Below are positions 6,852 through 13,910 of a stretch of 14,321 bases of DNA, piece by piece. A model generated the notes under the pieces. That model made no database searches and was not told the origin of the DNA. It saw only the letters and a program-made list of their open reading frames with translations. Positions within the stretch are counted from its first letter, which is position 1. Each line of letters starts with the position of its first letter. Source of the DNA: Oscillospiraceae bacterium (GTDB taxonomy: Bacteria; Bacillota; Clostridia; Oscillospirales; UBA929); assembly GCA_009777435.1 (NCBI GenBank), contig WRLW01000015.1:1-14321 (forward strand), in the 5' to 3' direction. The translations under genes were made by a program, and so were the position numbers.

Positions 6852-6880
6852 ATTTTACCAAAACCCGCCCTCAAACACAA
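6852..6880 (-). promoter_or_regulatory. Candidate promoter of the ABC exporter operon with inverted repeat
   Basis: On the - strand TTGTGT (complement of 6875-6880), a 17-nt spacer and TAAAAT (complement of 6852-6857) form a promoter with an extended -10 (TG one base before the hexamer). The predicted start is near 6846, about 45 nt before the ATPase ATG. GAGGG (6846-6850) and CCCTC (6868-6872) form an inverted repeat flanking the -10 region, a possible operator. The -35 match is only three of six. Confidence 0.5.
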
Positions 6881-6940
6881 GTTTAATTTTCAAACGCGCA
6901 CGGGACTCCATGCGGTATTTCGGGTAAAAATACAAAATTC

Positions 6941-6969
6941 TTGATTTCGCGGCCCGATACTGATATCAT
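6941..6969 (+). promoter_or_regulatory. Extended -10 promoter upstream of mrnC
   Basis: TTGATT (6941-6946) is separated by 17 nt from TATCAT (6964-6969), and TG at 6961-6962 gives an extended -10. The predicted start near 6976 leaves a leader of about 40 nt before the mrnC GTG. A short inverted repeat, GTATTT (6915-6920) with AAATAC (6928-6933), lies just upstream of the -35 and may be a regulator site. Confidence 0.65.
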
Positions 6970-7016
6970 TCTTTTGTGGTAATAAGAGTAATTATAGAGA
7001 AGGAGCGCTGACGGGC

Positions 7017-7421
7017 GTGGATGGGCCGAGGATGGATGAAAGCGGGCTACGCGCGCTGGGCATACTGGCCATAGCGCAGGTGGGCGACGCCGTGTTTGAG
7101 CTGATGGTGCGCGCGCGGCTGTGTTCGTCGCAGCCTACCGCCGCAAAGCTGCACCGCGCGCGCGTAAAGCATGTCAACGCCGCGGCGCAGGCCGCTTACA
7201 TGGAACGCTTGGAGCCGCTGCTGACCGAAGCGGAGCGCGACGTGGCGCGCAGGGCGCGCAACGCGCGCGCCGCCAACGTGCCCAAGGCCGTCACGCGCGC
7301 GGAATACGCCGCGTCAACCGCCTTTGAGGCGCTGCTGGGGTATCTGTACCTGTCCGGGCAGACCGGGCGCCTGAATATTCTTTTTGAGGAGCTTTGCCAT
7401 GAAAACGGAGCGCCGGGATAA
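7017..7421 (+). CDS. mrnC: Mini-ribonuclease 3 (MrnC)
   Basis: Mini-III is a dimeric RNase III-like enzyme that has the catalytic domain but no double-stranded RNA-binding domain. In Bacillota it matures the ends of 23S rRNA. The 134-residue product shows the family motifs: LAIAQVGDAVFELMVR (17-32) with the catalytic Asp24, VKHVNAAAQA (50-59), RRARNA (79-84), NVPK (87-90) and FEALLGYLYL (103-112) with the conserved Glu104. The start is a GTG at 7017. AAGGAG (7000-7005) is 11 nt upstream, which is long, and an ATG at 7032 is an alternative. The cysS and rlmB neighbours seen in Bacillus subtilis are absent here. The 3' end overlaps the next gene by 23 nt, which implies translational coupling. 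Confidence 0.92.
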   Translation: MDGPRMDESGLRALGILAIAQVGDAVFELMVRARLCSSQPTAAKLHRARVKHVNAAAQAAYMERLEPLLTEAERDVARRARNARAANVPKAVTRAEYAASTAFEALLGYLYLSGQTGRLNILFEELCHENGAPG

Positions 7422-8259
7422 ACACGCGATCTTAGACTATATACTCATTATATTGGGCGCGTCGGTATACGCGTTTGCGGCGGCGGGCTTTATCAGGCCC
7501 ATAAACGCGCCGCTCGGCGGTATTTCAGGCATAGCTCAGGTGATCAGCCACCTCACCGGGTTCCCTATGGGCGTTTTGATCATCATCATGAATTTGCCGC
7601 TGTTTATATACGGGCGCAAGACGCTTGGAAACCACTTCATCCTCCGGTCGCTGGCCGCCATGCTGGTATCGTCGCTGCTGATAGACCTTTTCAGCGGCAG
7701 GCTTCCGAGCATGACGGCCAACCCGCTGCTTAGCGCGCTTTACGGCGGCGTGCTGATGGGCGCGGGGCTGGGCCTTGTGCTGTCGCGCGGCGGCACGTCG
7801 GGCGGCTCGGATATAGTCGCGAAGCTGATGCACATGCGCCGCGAGCATATCTCCATAGGGAAGATATCGCTTGCCATAAACGCGGCGGTCATAGCGTGCG
7901 CGGCCGCCGTTTTCAGGAGCATCGAGTCCGCCCTGTTCGCCATCCTGATACAATACGCCTCCGCCACGGTCATCGACGGTATACTGAACGGTATGGATCA
8001 CGCTAAGTGCGCCCTGATCGTAACCCAAAACGCCGACGCCATATCGGACGCCATAAACAGCAGCCTGCGCCGCGGCGTTACGGGATTGGCGGGCGAGGGC
8101 ATGTACACCAAGACCGAGCGCATGGTGCTGATGGTAGCCGTCCGAAAACATGAGATCGGCGTGCTGAAACGGCTGGTGCAGCGGCTTGACGGCGAGGCGT
8201 TCGTCATCATGCTGAACGCCGGCGAGGTTTTTGGCAGGGGCTTCAAAAGCGCGCAATAA
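7399..8259 (+). CDS. YitT family membrane protein (YitT_membrane + DUF2179)
   Basis: This is a conserved integral membrane protein of unknown biochemical function, common in Bacillota. The 286 residues begin with a hydrophobic region of about six helices (roughly 13-190). It contains the hallmark GLVLSRGGTSGGSDIVAK (126-142) and an early FIRPINAPLGGISGIAQ segment. A soluble C-terminal DUF2179 domain (about 205-280) has GEGMYTKTER and ends VIMLNAGEVFGRGF. The ATG at 7399 is preferred because GAGGAG (7386-7391) lies 7 nt upstream. The longer reading from a TTG at 7384 would include that site. It starts inside mrnC and probably shares its mRNA. No intrinsic terminator is visible before the next promoter. 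Confidence 0.93.
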   Translation: MKTERRDKHAILDYILIILGASVYAFAAAGFIRPINAPLGGISGIAQVISHLTGFPMGVLIIIMNLPLFIYGRKTLGNHFILRSLAAMLVSSLLIDLFSGRLPSMTANPLLSALYGGVLMGAGLGLVLSRGGTSGGSDIVAKLMHMRREHISIGKISLAINAAVIACAAAVFRSIESALFAILIQYASATVIDGILNGMDHAKCALIVTQNADAISDAINSSLRRGVTGLAGEGMYTKTERMVLMVAVRKHEIGVLKRLVQRLDGEAFVIMLNAGEVFGRGFKSAQ

Positions 8260-8263
8260 GGGG

Positions 8264-8292
8264 TTTTCAAAACGCCGCGGCTGTGCTATACT
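8264..8292 (+). promoter_or_regulatory. Candidate promoter of the LRR-comF-nudix-walRK operon
   Basis: TTTTCA (8264-8269), a 17-nt spacer and TATACT (8287-8292) with TG at 8284-8285 form an extended -10 promoter. The -35 matches four of six positions and the -10 five of six. The predicted start is near 8299, about 29 nt before the ATG at 8328. It is the only clear promoter I see ahead of the six closely spaced genes that follow. Confidence 0.65.
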
Positions 8293-8327
8293 GAACCAAA
8301 CCAAAAAACACGTCAGGAAGCCGAAAT

Positions 8328-10130
8328 ATGACTAAGTTCATTAAAACGTGCTTTACGGTGGCGCTGATCGCCGCGGTAGCGGCGGCGCTGTTTATTTGGG
8401 GGCCCGCCGCCGTCTCGCGCTACAGGCGCGCCGCCGCCGCCGCCGCCGAAGAAGAGGGGCGCGCCGACCGCGCCATTGAGCTGCTGCTGCCCGAGCTTGA
8501 CCGAAACCCGAAAGACCTCGGCCTGCGTATGCGGCTGATAGAGCTGTATATCGGCCAAGGCAATTTTTCGCGCGCCGAGTATATGCTGGAACACGGTATG
8601 CGGGAACAGGGCGGTCAGGCGGAGCTTTACAGGCTGCTGTGCGATGTTTACGTTATGCAGGACAAGCTGCTCGACGCCGTTTCCCTGCTCAACAATCTGC
8701 CCAACCCGCGCATACAGGAGCAGCTTGACGCCGAGAGGCCCGCGCCGCCCGTTTTGACGCCGCCGCCCGGCGACTACAGGGAGCTGCCGTCGCTCACGGT
8801 ATGGGCCGGAGAGGGTCAGAGGAGCTTTGTGACCATCGACGGTAAGATTCCCAGTGTTGAGAAAAACCTGTATACAGAACCGATACAGCTGCCGCAGGGA
8901 TATGTGGAGGTACAGGCCGTGTCGGTGGGCGCGGACGGGTTAGTATCGGATTGGGCCGTCGGCGTGTACAGGGTTGACGACGTGCGCGAGCGGGTGTTTT
9001 TCGCGGAACCGGCCATTGAGACGCACGCGCGCGCGCTTATAGGCATACCCGAGGGCGAGATAGTGAGCGGCCTGCTTCAGAATATTGCGGAGCTGATCAT
9101 ACCCGAAGCGCACGGCTATAAGACGCTGGACGACATTAAGTGGTTCCCCGGCCTGCGAACGCTGTGGCTGCAAGGCACGGGCGACACGCATACGGACATT
9201 TCCGCGCTGGCGGGCCTGCCGGATATCACGTCGCTGAGGCTGAGCGATATGGGCATAGACTCGATGGATCTTGACGCGGTAGGGGCGCTGGAATACTTGG
9301 AATACCTTGACCTATCGCATAACCAGATAGCGACGCTCGGCAATCTCGCGCACCTGACCTCGCTGACTTATCTCGCGCTCACGGGCAACAGCATCACAGA
9401 CCTGACCCCGCTCTCCGGGATGACGCTGATGAACGATTTGGACTTGGGAGACAACGGTATCGAGGAAACGCAGCCGCTGTCGGAAATGACACTCCTGACG
9501 AGGCTCGATATGGAGGGCAACCGGGTGCGCGACCTGCAAGGGCTGTCGGGCATGGCCGAATTGCGCTCGCTGAACCTGAGCCGCAACTCCATTGTTTCGC
9601 TTGAGCCGCTGGCCGGATTGCAGGCGCTTACAGGTCTTAGCCTGTCGCACAACAAGGAAATGTACCGCATGGAGCTGATATCCGTATCGGACGACGGCGA
9701 CGACCCGGAGGCTGAGATAGAGGACGGCGCGCCGAGCGAGGCCGAGTATTACAATACCCTGACGCCGCTCGGACGGCTCACCGGGCTGAAAACACTGCTG
9801 CTTGACGCCTGCGGCATCGGGGAGATCGCGCCGCTCGCGCCGCTCACCGGGCTTGAACGGCTGTCGCTCAACGACAACGCGCTGACGTCGCTGGCCGACG
9901 TGCAGGGGATGACGGCCATGATTGAGCTGTCCGCGAACAGAAACGCCATAACGTCACTGCGGCCTCTGCAGGGCATGTCGAAGCTTCAGACGCTGCATAT
10001 AGAGTATAACGGTATGCCGAGCCTGATCGCGATCAGGGAGCTGCCCTCGCTGAAAACCGTATACGCGTTCGGCAACCCGCTGACCGAAAGAGTGACCTTT
10101 GTGGCGCCCGGCGTGCATGTGTATGGTTAA
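8328..10130 (+). CDS. Membrane-anchored TPR / CHB_HEX_C-like / leucine-rich-repeat protein
   Basis: This 600-residue protein probably acts outside the membrane in binding rather than catalysis. A hydrophobic helix at about 7-26 preceded by lysines looks like a signal anchor. An alanine run and a TPR-like helical region (about 40-125) follow, then a proline-rich linker (137-149). Residues 155-216 resemble the CHB_HEX_C domain (TIDGKIPSVEKNLYTEPI, then the VQAVSVGADGLVSD pattern). From about 276 to 590 there are roughly 12-13 SDS22/internalin-type repeats of about 22 residues (LxxLxLxxNxIxxLxxLxxLxx). An acidic insertion interrupts them near 443-478. There is no LPXTG sorting signal. AGGAAG lies 7 nt before the ATG. 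It overlaps comF by 8 nt and heads the operon containing walRK, so a role at the cell envelope is inferred. The ligand is unknown. Confidence 0.88.
   Translation: MTKFIKTCFTVALIAAVAAALFIWGPAAVSRYRRAAAAAAEEEGRADRAIELLLPELDRNPKDLGLRMRLIELYIGQGNFSRAEYMLEHGMREQGGQAELYRLLCDVYVMQDKLLDAVSLLNNLPNPRIQEQLDAERPAPPVLTPPPGDYRELPSLTVWAGEGQRSFVTIDGKIPSVEKNLYTEPIQLPQGYVEVQAVSVGADGLVSDWAVGVYRVDDVRERVFFAEPAIETHARALIGIPEGEIVSGLLQNIAELIIPEAHGYKTLDDIKWFPGLRTLWLQGTGDTHTDISALAGLPDITSLRLSDMGIDSMDLDAVGALEYLEYLDLSHNQIATLGNLAHLTSLTYLALTGNSITDLTPLSGMTLMNDLDLGDNGIEETQPLSEMTLLTRLDMEGNRVRDLQGLSGMAELRSLNLSRNSIVSLEPLAGLQALTGLSLSHNKEMYRMELISVSDDGDDPEAEIEDGAPSEAEYYNTLTPLGRLTGLKTLLLDACGIGEIAPLAPLTGLERLSLNDNALTSLADVQGMTAMIELSANRNAITSLRPLQGMSKLQTLHIEYNGMPSLIAIRELPSLKTVYAFGNPLTERVTFVAPGVHVYG
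8430..8447 (+). repeat. (GCC)6 trinucleotide repeat coding for Ala35-Ala40
   Basis: Six perfect tandem GCC codons lie in frame, just after the signal-anchor helix of the LRR protein and before a Glu-Glu-Glu run. The tract could vary in length by slippage, adding or removing alanines without breaking the frame. Confidence 0.8.
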
Positions 10131-10773
10131 GCCGCTGAACCTTGTGTATCCGCCCAAGTGCGTATTCTGCAAGCAAATAATGGGACACGGCGCCAACCAT
10201 GAGATGCCCTGCGAGGTCTGTGTAAGGACGCTGCCCATTATACCGCGCGGCAAGATAGCCGTCCAAATGCCGGGTATGCTGTGCGTGGCGCCTCTGGCGT
10301 ACCGCGGGCGTGTCCCGGCGGCGCTGAAGGGCCTTAAATTCCACGGCAGGCTGTCGGGCGTGCGCTGTTTCGCGGCGCTTATGCGCTCGGCGCTCACGGC
10401 GGCGGGCCGGACTGAGTTTGAGTTGGTGACATGGGCGCCGCTGGGCTTTTGGCGTCTGCACGGCAGGGGCTATAATCAGTCGAGGCTGCTGGCGCGGGAG
10501 CTGGCCAAAATGCTCGGACTGCCATGCCGGGCGACCCTGCTGAAAACGCGCGGCACACCGCCGCAGAGCCGGCTGGCGGACAGCGGCGCGCGGCTCTTGA
10601 ACGCAAGCGGCGCGTACCGGCCGAGACCGTTCGCGGATTTGAGCGGCAAGCGCGTCCTGCTTGTGGACGATATCATAACCTCCGGGGCGACCGCGCTGTC
10701 GTGCGCGCGTGAGCTTCGGGACGCGGGCGCGGCGGACGTGACGTGCGTCACGGCCGCCAGGTCAAGAATATAG
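10123..10773 (+). CDS. comF: ComF family phosphoribosyltransferase-like protein
   Basis: ComF-family proteins combine an N-terminal zinc-finger-like domain with a type I phosphoribosyltransferase fold. Members are linked to DNA uptake in competent bacteria, and in other species the exact role is unsettled. The 216-residue product has the four cysteines CVFC (13-16) and CEVC (30-33), the conserved RGYNQS (116-121), and the PRPP-binding loop LLVDDIITSGAT (179-190). All of these argue for an intact protein. The ATG at 10123 overlaps the LRR gene's stop region by 8 nt; an ATG at 10117 is an equal alternative, and neither has a clear ribosome-binding site. Translation is therefore probably coupled to the LRR gene. 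No comFA helicase gene accompanies it here. The Nudix gene follows after 21 nt. Confidence 0.92.
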   Translation: MVKPLNLVYPPKCVFCKQIMGHGANHEMPCEVCVRTLPIIPRGKIAVQMPGMLCVAPLAYRGRVPAALKGLKFHGRLSGVRCFAALMRSALTAAGRTEFELVTWAPLGFWRLHGRGYNQSRLLARELAKMLGLPCRATLLKTRGTPPQSRLADSGARLLNASGAYRPRPFADLSGKRVLLVDDIITSGATALSCARELRDAGAADVTCVTAARSRI

Positions 10774-10794
10774 GGGAACGGGGGAGGGCCGCCA

Positions 10795-11343
10795 TTGAAG
10801 CTTTATGAGGAGCGTATCGGCTCCGAGGTCATTTATGAGGGCAAGGTGTTCAACGTCAGGCGCGACGCCGTACTGCTCCCGGACGGGCGCGAAACCGTGC
10901 GCGAGATAGTGGAGCATAGCGGGGGCGCCGCCGTCCTCGCGCTGACCGACGATATGCGCGTGCCCATGGTGCGCCAGTACCGCCACGGCGCGCGGCGCGT
11001 ACTGCTCGAAATCCCGGCCGGGAAGATAGAGCGTGGCGAACAGCCGCTGATCTGCGGGGTGCGCGAGCTGCGCGAGGAGTGCGGATATACGGCTGAAAGC
11101 GTCGAGCCGCTGGGAACCATTATCCCGACGGGCGCTTACTGCCGCGAGGTCATATACCTGTTTTTGGCGCGGGGCCTGTCGCCGGCGGAAAGCGCGCCCG
11201 ACGACGAGGAATTTCTGGAGGTTGAGCATGTCGCGTTTGCCGACGCGCTGGATATGGCGGCCGACGGCCGCATCACTGACGCCAAGACCGTCGCGGCGCT
11301 GTTCATGGCCTCGAGGAGGATGGACGCCGCGCGCGCGTTATAA
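10795..11343 (+). CDS. nudF: Nudix hydrolase, ADP-ribose pyrophosphatase type
   Basis: This enzyme probably hydrolyses ADP-ribose to AMP and ribose 5-phosphate, clearing a reactive NAD breakdown product. The 182 residues contain a complete Nudix box: Gly76, five residues, Glu82, seven residues, then RELREECGY (90-98). LEIPAGKIE just before it and the gap to IIPTGAYCREVIYLF are typical of the NudF/ADP-ribose group. The N-terminal RIGSEVIYEGKVFNVRRDAV is also characteristic. The start is a TTG at 10795 with a strong GGGGGAGG site about 7 nt upstream, and no ATG competes in this frame. It lies 21 nt after comF and 12 nt before walR in the same transcription unit. Substrate specificity is inferred from family resemblance. 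Confidence 0.9.
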   Translation: MKLYEERIGSEVIYEGKVFNVRRDAVLLPDGRETVREIVEHSGGAAVLALTDDMRVPMVRQYRHGARRVLLEIPAGKIERGEQPLICGVRELREECGYTAESVEPLGTIIPTGAYCREVIYLFLARGLSPAESAPDDEEFLEVEHVAFADALDMAADGRITDAKTVAALFMASRRMDAARAL

Positions 11344-11355
11344 GCGGGGGAGGAT

Positions 11356-12075
11356 ATGCCTGTGCCCAAGACCATACTTATAATCGAGGACGAGCAGACC
11401 ATAGTGGACATATTAAAATTCCATCTGGAGCGCGAGGGATATGCGTGCGAATACGCGTGCGACGGGCAGGAGGGCCTGCGCATGGCCCTTTCGCTCAATC
11501 CCGACCTGATACTGCTCGATATCATGCTGCCCGTTTTGGACGGCTTCGAGGTGTGCCGGAGCCTGCGCGGCCGGGGCGTGCAGACGCCGGTCGTCATGCT
11601 GACCGCGCGCGAGGATGAGGCCGACAAGGTTTTTGGCCTTGAGCTGGGCGCCGACGACTATGTGACCAAGCCGTTTTCGCTGGCGGAGCTGTCGGCGCGC
11701 ATAAAGGCCAATATAAGGCGCACGGCCGAGCCGGCCGACGGCGCGCTTCCGCGCGCCGCGCACGGCGAGCCGTCAAACGAGCTGTGCTACGGCGGGCTTA
11801 CCCTGCATCTGGGGCGCATGGAGGCTTACAGGGACGGCGGCGCCCTTGAGCTGACCCAGCGTGAATACGACCTGCTGCAATTTTTGGCGCAAAACGCCGA
11901 TCAGGTGTTTTCCCGCGAGGAGCTGCTGGAGCGCGTCTGGAATTACGAGTATTACGGGGACTTGCGCACGGTTGACGTAACGGTGCGCCGCCTGCGCGGA
12001 AAGATAGAGGAGAATCCCGCCGAGCCTCGCTATATCGTAACGCGGCGCGGCGCGGGCTACCTGTTCAAGTCATAA
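11356..12075 (+). CDS. walR: OmpR/PhoB-type response regulator, WalR-like
   Basis: WalR is the regulator of the essential WalRK system, which in Bacillota controls peptidoglycan hydrolases and wall growth. The 239-residue product has a receiver domain with the acidic pair Glu11/Asp12, phosphoacceptor Asp55 in LLDIMLP, Thr83 and Lys105 (TKPF). A winged-helix DNA-binding domain follows. The segment EYYGDLRTVDVTVRRLRGKIEENP and the ending YIVTRRGAGYLFK match WalR/YycF closely. The ATG at 11356 lies only 2 nt from the GGAGG site. A GTG at 11362 has better spacing (8 nt) and gives MPKTILIIEDE, so it may be the true start. The gene is followed after 28 nt by its kinase. WalR rather than PhoP is favoured because of the downstream YycH-like gene. 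Confidence 0.9.
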   Translation: MPVPKTILIIEDEQTIVDILKFHLEREGYACEYACDGQEGLRMALSLNPDLILLDIMLPVLDGFEVCRSLRGRGVQTPVVMLTAREDEADKVFGLELGADDYVTKPFSLAELSARIKANIRRTAEPADGALPRAAHGEPSNELCYGGLTLHLGRMEAYRDGGALELTQREYDLLQFLAQNADQVFSREELLERVWNYEYYGDLRTVDVTVRRLRGKIEENPAEPRYIVTRRGAGYLFKS

Positions 12076-12103
12076 GCGGCGGCGCGCCGCGGAAGGACGC
12101 TCA

Positions 12104-13879
12104 ATGTTTCGTACCATACACATCAAGCTTGTGGGTATCTTCATACTGCTGATCGTGTCTCTTATGGTCGTGGTAGGCACGTTTCTCATGCTGCGCGTCT
12201 CGCAGTTCTATCTCGATGAATTCGCGCAGGCGATGGCGTCCGCGTTTTCGGAGAATGAGGAGCTGGTCGCCGAGCTGCGCGCGGAGGCGCGCTCCGGGCA
12301 GCCGGCGAGCCTGATGGGCGTATTGCGCGTATATTCGGGTATTTTGGGCATAGACCTGTCGCAAAGGCACTACTATATATTAGACGCGACCACGGGCGCC
12401 GCGCTCAGCGGCACAGACCAAAACGGGCTTAGGACGCTCGACATCACGCCCAATATAGCCACGGCGCTGAGCGGCTCGCCCGGTTATCAGCGCCAGCTCA
12501 CGGGCAGCTATATGGACTGCGCGGTGCCCATAACCGGCGGCGGGCATACGTTCATAGTCTACATCCGCGACGATATGACGCGCCAGCAGGCGCTCAATCA
12601 GGAGCTTTTTCTGATAATCATCGAGGCGCTGCTGCTGGGGCTTGCCATAGCGGTGCTGCTGGCCTTCACGCTGTCCAAGACCATGACCACGCCCATAGAG
12701 CAGCTTACCAAAAGCGCGCTGTCGGTGGCGTCGGGCGACTTCTCAAAGAAGCTGCCCGTATACGCGGGCGACGAGATCGGCGTGCTTACCAAGACCTTCA
12801 ACGATATGGCCGACGTACTCAACGACACGCTTGACCAGATAGGCAACGAGCGCGACAAGCTCGGAACCCTGTTTCTGCATATGAACGACGGCGTTGCGGC
12901 CTTCAGCCGCGACGGCCGCATACTGCATATGAACCCCGCCGCGGAGCGTATGCTCGGAATGTTTTTCTCAGTTAAGCTCACCTTTGACTCGCTGTTTGAC
13001 GGTATAGTCAAGCTGTCCGAGGTGGCGGCCATGTCGCCGCGCGATACGCTGGGACGCAGCGCGACAGTGGGTGAGCGTATGCTTGAAATGTCGTTTACGA
13101 CGTTCGGCGCGGCCGGCCTTGAGCCTGCCGGCGGCGTCATGGCGCTGATATACGACGTCACCGAGCGCGCGCGGCTGGATAAGATGCGGCGTGAGTTCGT
13201 ATCGAGCGTCTCGCATGAGCTGCGCACGCCGCTCACAAACGTAAAGAGCTACGCCGAAACGCTCACAAACCCCGACGGCCTTGAGCCGGGGCTGATTACG
13301 CGCTTCTCGCAGGTCATCATGGGCGAGGCCGACCGTATGGCGCGCATAGTGTCCGACCTGCTGACGCTTTCGCGGTTCGATTACGGTAAAATGGACTGGC
13401 ATCTGACGTCATTCCCGGCCGCCGACCTGCTCACCGGCGCGTTTGAGGCCATGCGCCTCGAGGCTATCCGGCGAAAGCAGACGCTGACGCTCGAGCTGCC
13501 GGCGCTGCTGCCGGTGATCCACGCCGACCGCGAGCGTATAGAGCAGGTCTTGATAAACATACTCTCAAACGCGATAAAGTATTCTCATGAAAACGGCACC
13601 ATCGAGATGACGGCGGGCATAGAAGCGCCCGGCGAGCGCGGCGGCATGTTTTGGGTAACCGTGACCGACGGCGGCATAGGCATCCCGCCCGAGGACATTG
13701 AGCGCGTGTTTGAACGGTTTTACCGCGTGGACAAGGCGCGGTCGCGCGCGTCGGGCGGCACCGGGCTGGGGCTGTCCATAGCGCAGGAGATCGTTCAGAA
13801 CCACGGCGGCGAAATATTGATAGAGAGCGCGCCGGGGCGCGGCACTAAAGTAACCATGCGGCTGCCCGTCCAGTCGTGA
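12104..13879 (+). CDS. walK: Sensor histidine kinase, WalK-like
   Basis: This is the membrane kinase partner of the adjacent response regulator. The 591 residues give TM1 (about 8-30), an extracytoplasmic sensor loop of about 135 residues, TM2 (168-190), HAMP (191-243) and a PAS region (about 255-355). The HisKA domain has phosphoacceptor His371 in SSVSHELRTPLTNVKSYAET. The ATPase domain has the N box LINILSNAIKYS (483-494), G1 TDGGIGIPPED (521-531) and G2 GGTGLGLSIA (551-560). All catalytic motifs are intact. HAMP plus PAS plus a large external loop is the WalK architecture of Bacillota. GGAAGGA lies about 7 nt before the ATG. It is followed after 31 nt by a YycH-like gene. The overall order resembles walR-walK-yycH, although yycI and the walJ protease gene cannot be seen. 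Confidence 0.92.
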   Translation: MFRTIHIKLVGIFILLIVSLMVVVGTFLMLRVSQFYLDEFAQAMASAFSENEELVAELRAEARSGQPASLMGVLRVYSGILGIDLSQRHYYILDATTGAALSGTDQNGLRTLDITPNIATALSGSPGYQRQLTGSYMDCAVPITGGGHTFIVYIRDDMTRQQALNQELFLIIIEALLLGLAIAVLLAFTLSKTMTTPIEQLTKSALSVASGDFSKKLPVYAGDEIGVLTKTFNDMADVLNDTLDQIGNERDKLGTLFLHMNDGVAAFSRDGRILHMNPAAERMLGMFFSVKLTFDSLFDGIVKLSEVAAMSPRDTLGRSATVGERMLEMSFTTFGAAGLEPAGGVMALIYDVTERARLDKMRREFVSSVSHELRTPLTNVKSYAETLTNPDGLEPGLITRFSQVIMGEADRMARIVSDLLTLSRFDYGKMDWHLTSFPAADLLTGAFEAMRLEAIRRKQTLTLELPALLPVIHADRERIEQVLINILSNAIKYSHENGTIEMTAGIEAPGERGGMFWVTVTDGGIGIPPEDIERVFERFYRVDKARSRASGGTGLGLSIAQEIVQNHGGEILIESAPGRGTKVTMRLPVQS

Positions 13880-13910
13880 AAACGCTTAAAGGCCGTGAAA
13901 GGATGTACAT

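Noticed and set aside
6109..6861. Longer ATPase reading from an upstream start at 6861
   Set aside because: The extra 20 residues are basic and unlike the family, which starts at MIEI; the frame is simply open upstream and overlaps the promoter region.
7525..8304. A 259-codon open frame on the - strand opposite the YitT-family gene
   Set aside because: The + strand product has clear YitT motifs; the antisense product is a His, Arg and Gln-rich shadow without recognisable domains.
9153..10097. Regular repeats that might be read as a tandem DNA repeat or CRISPR-like array
   Set aside because: The period is protein-level (about 22 residues, LRR consensus). The DNA repeats are degenerate and lie inside a continuous reading frame.
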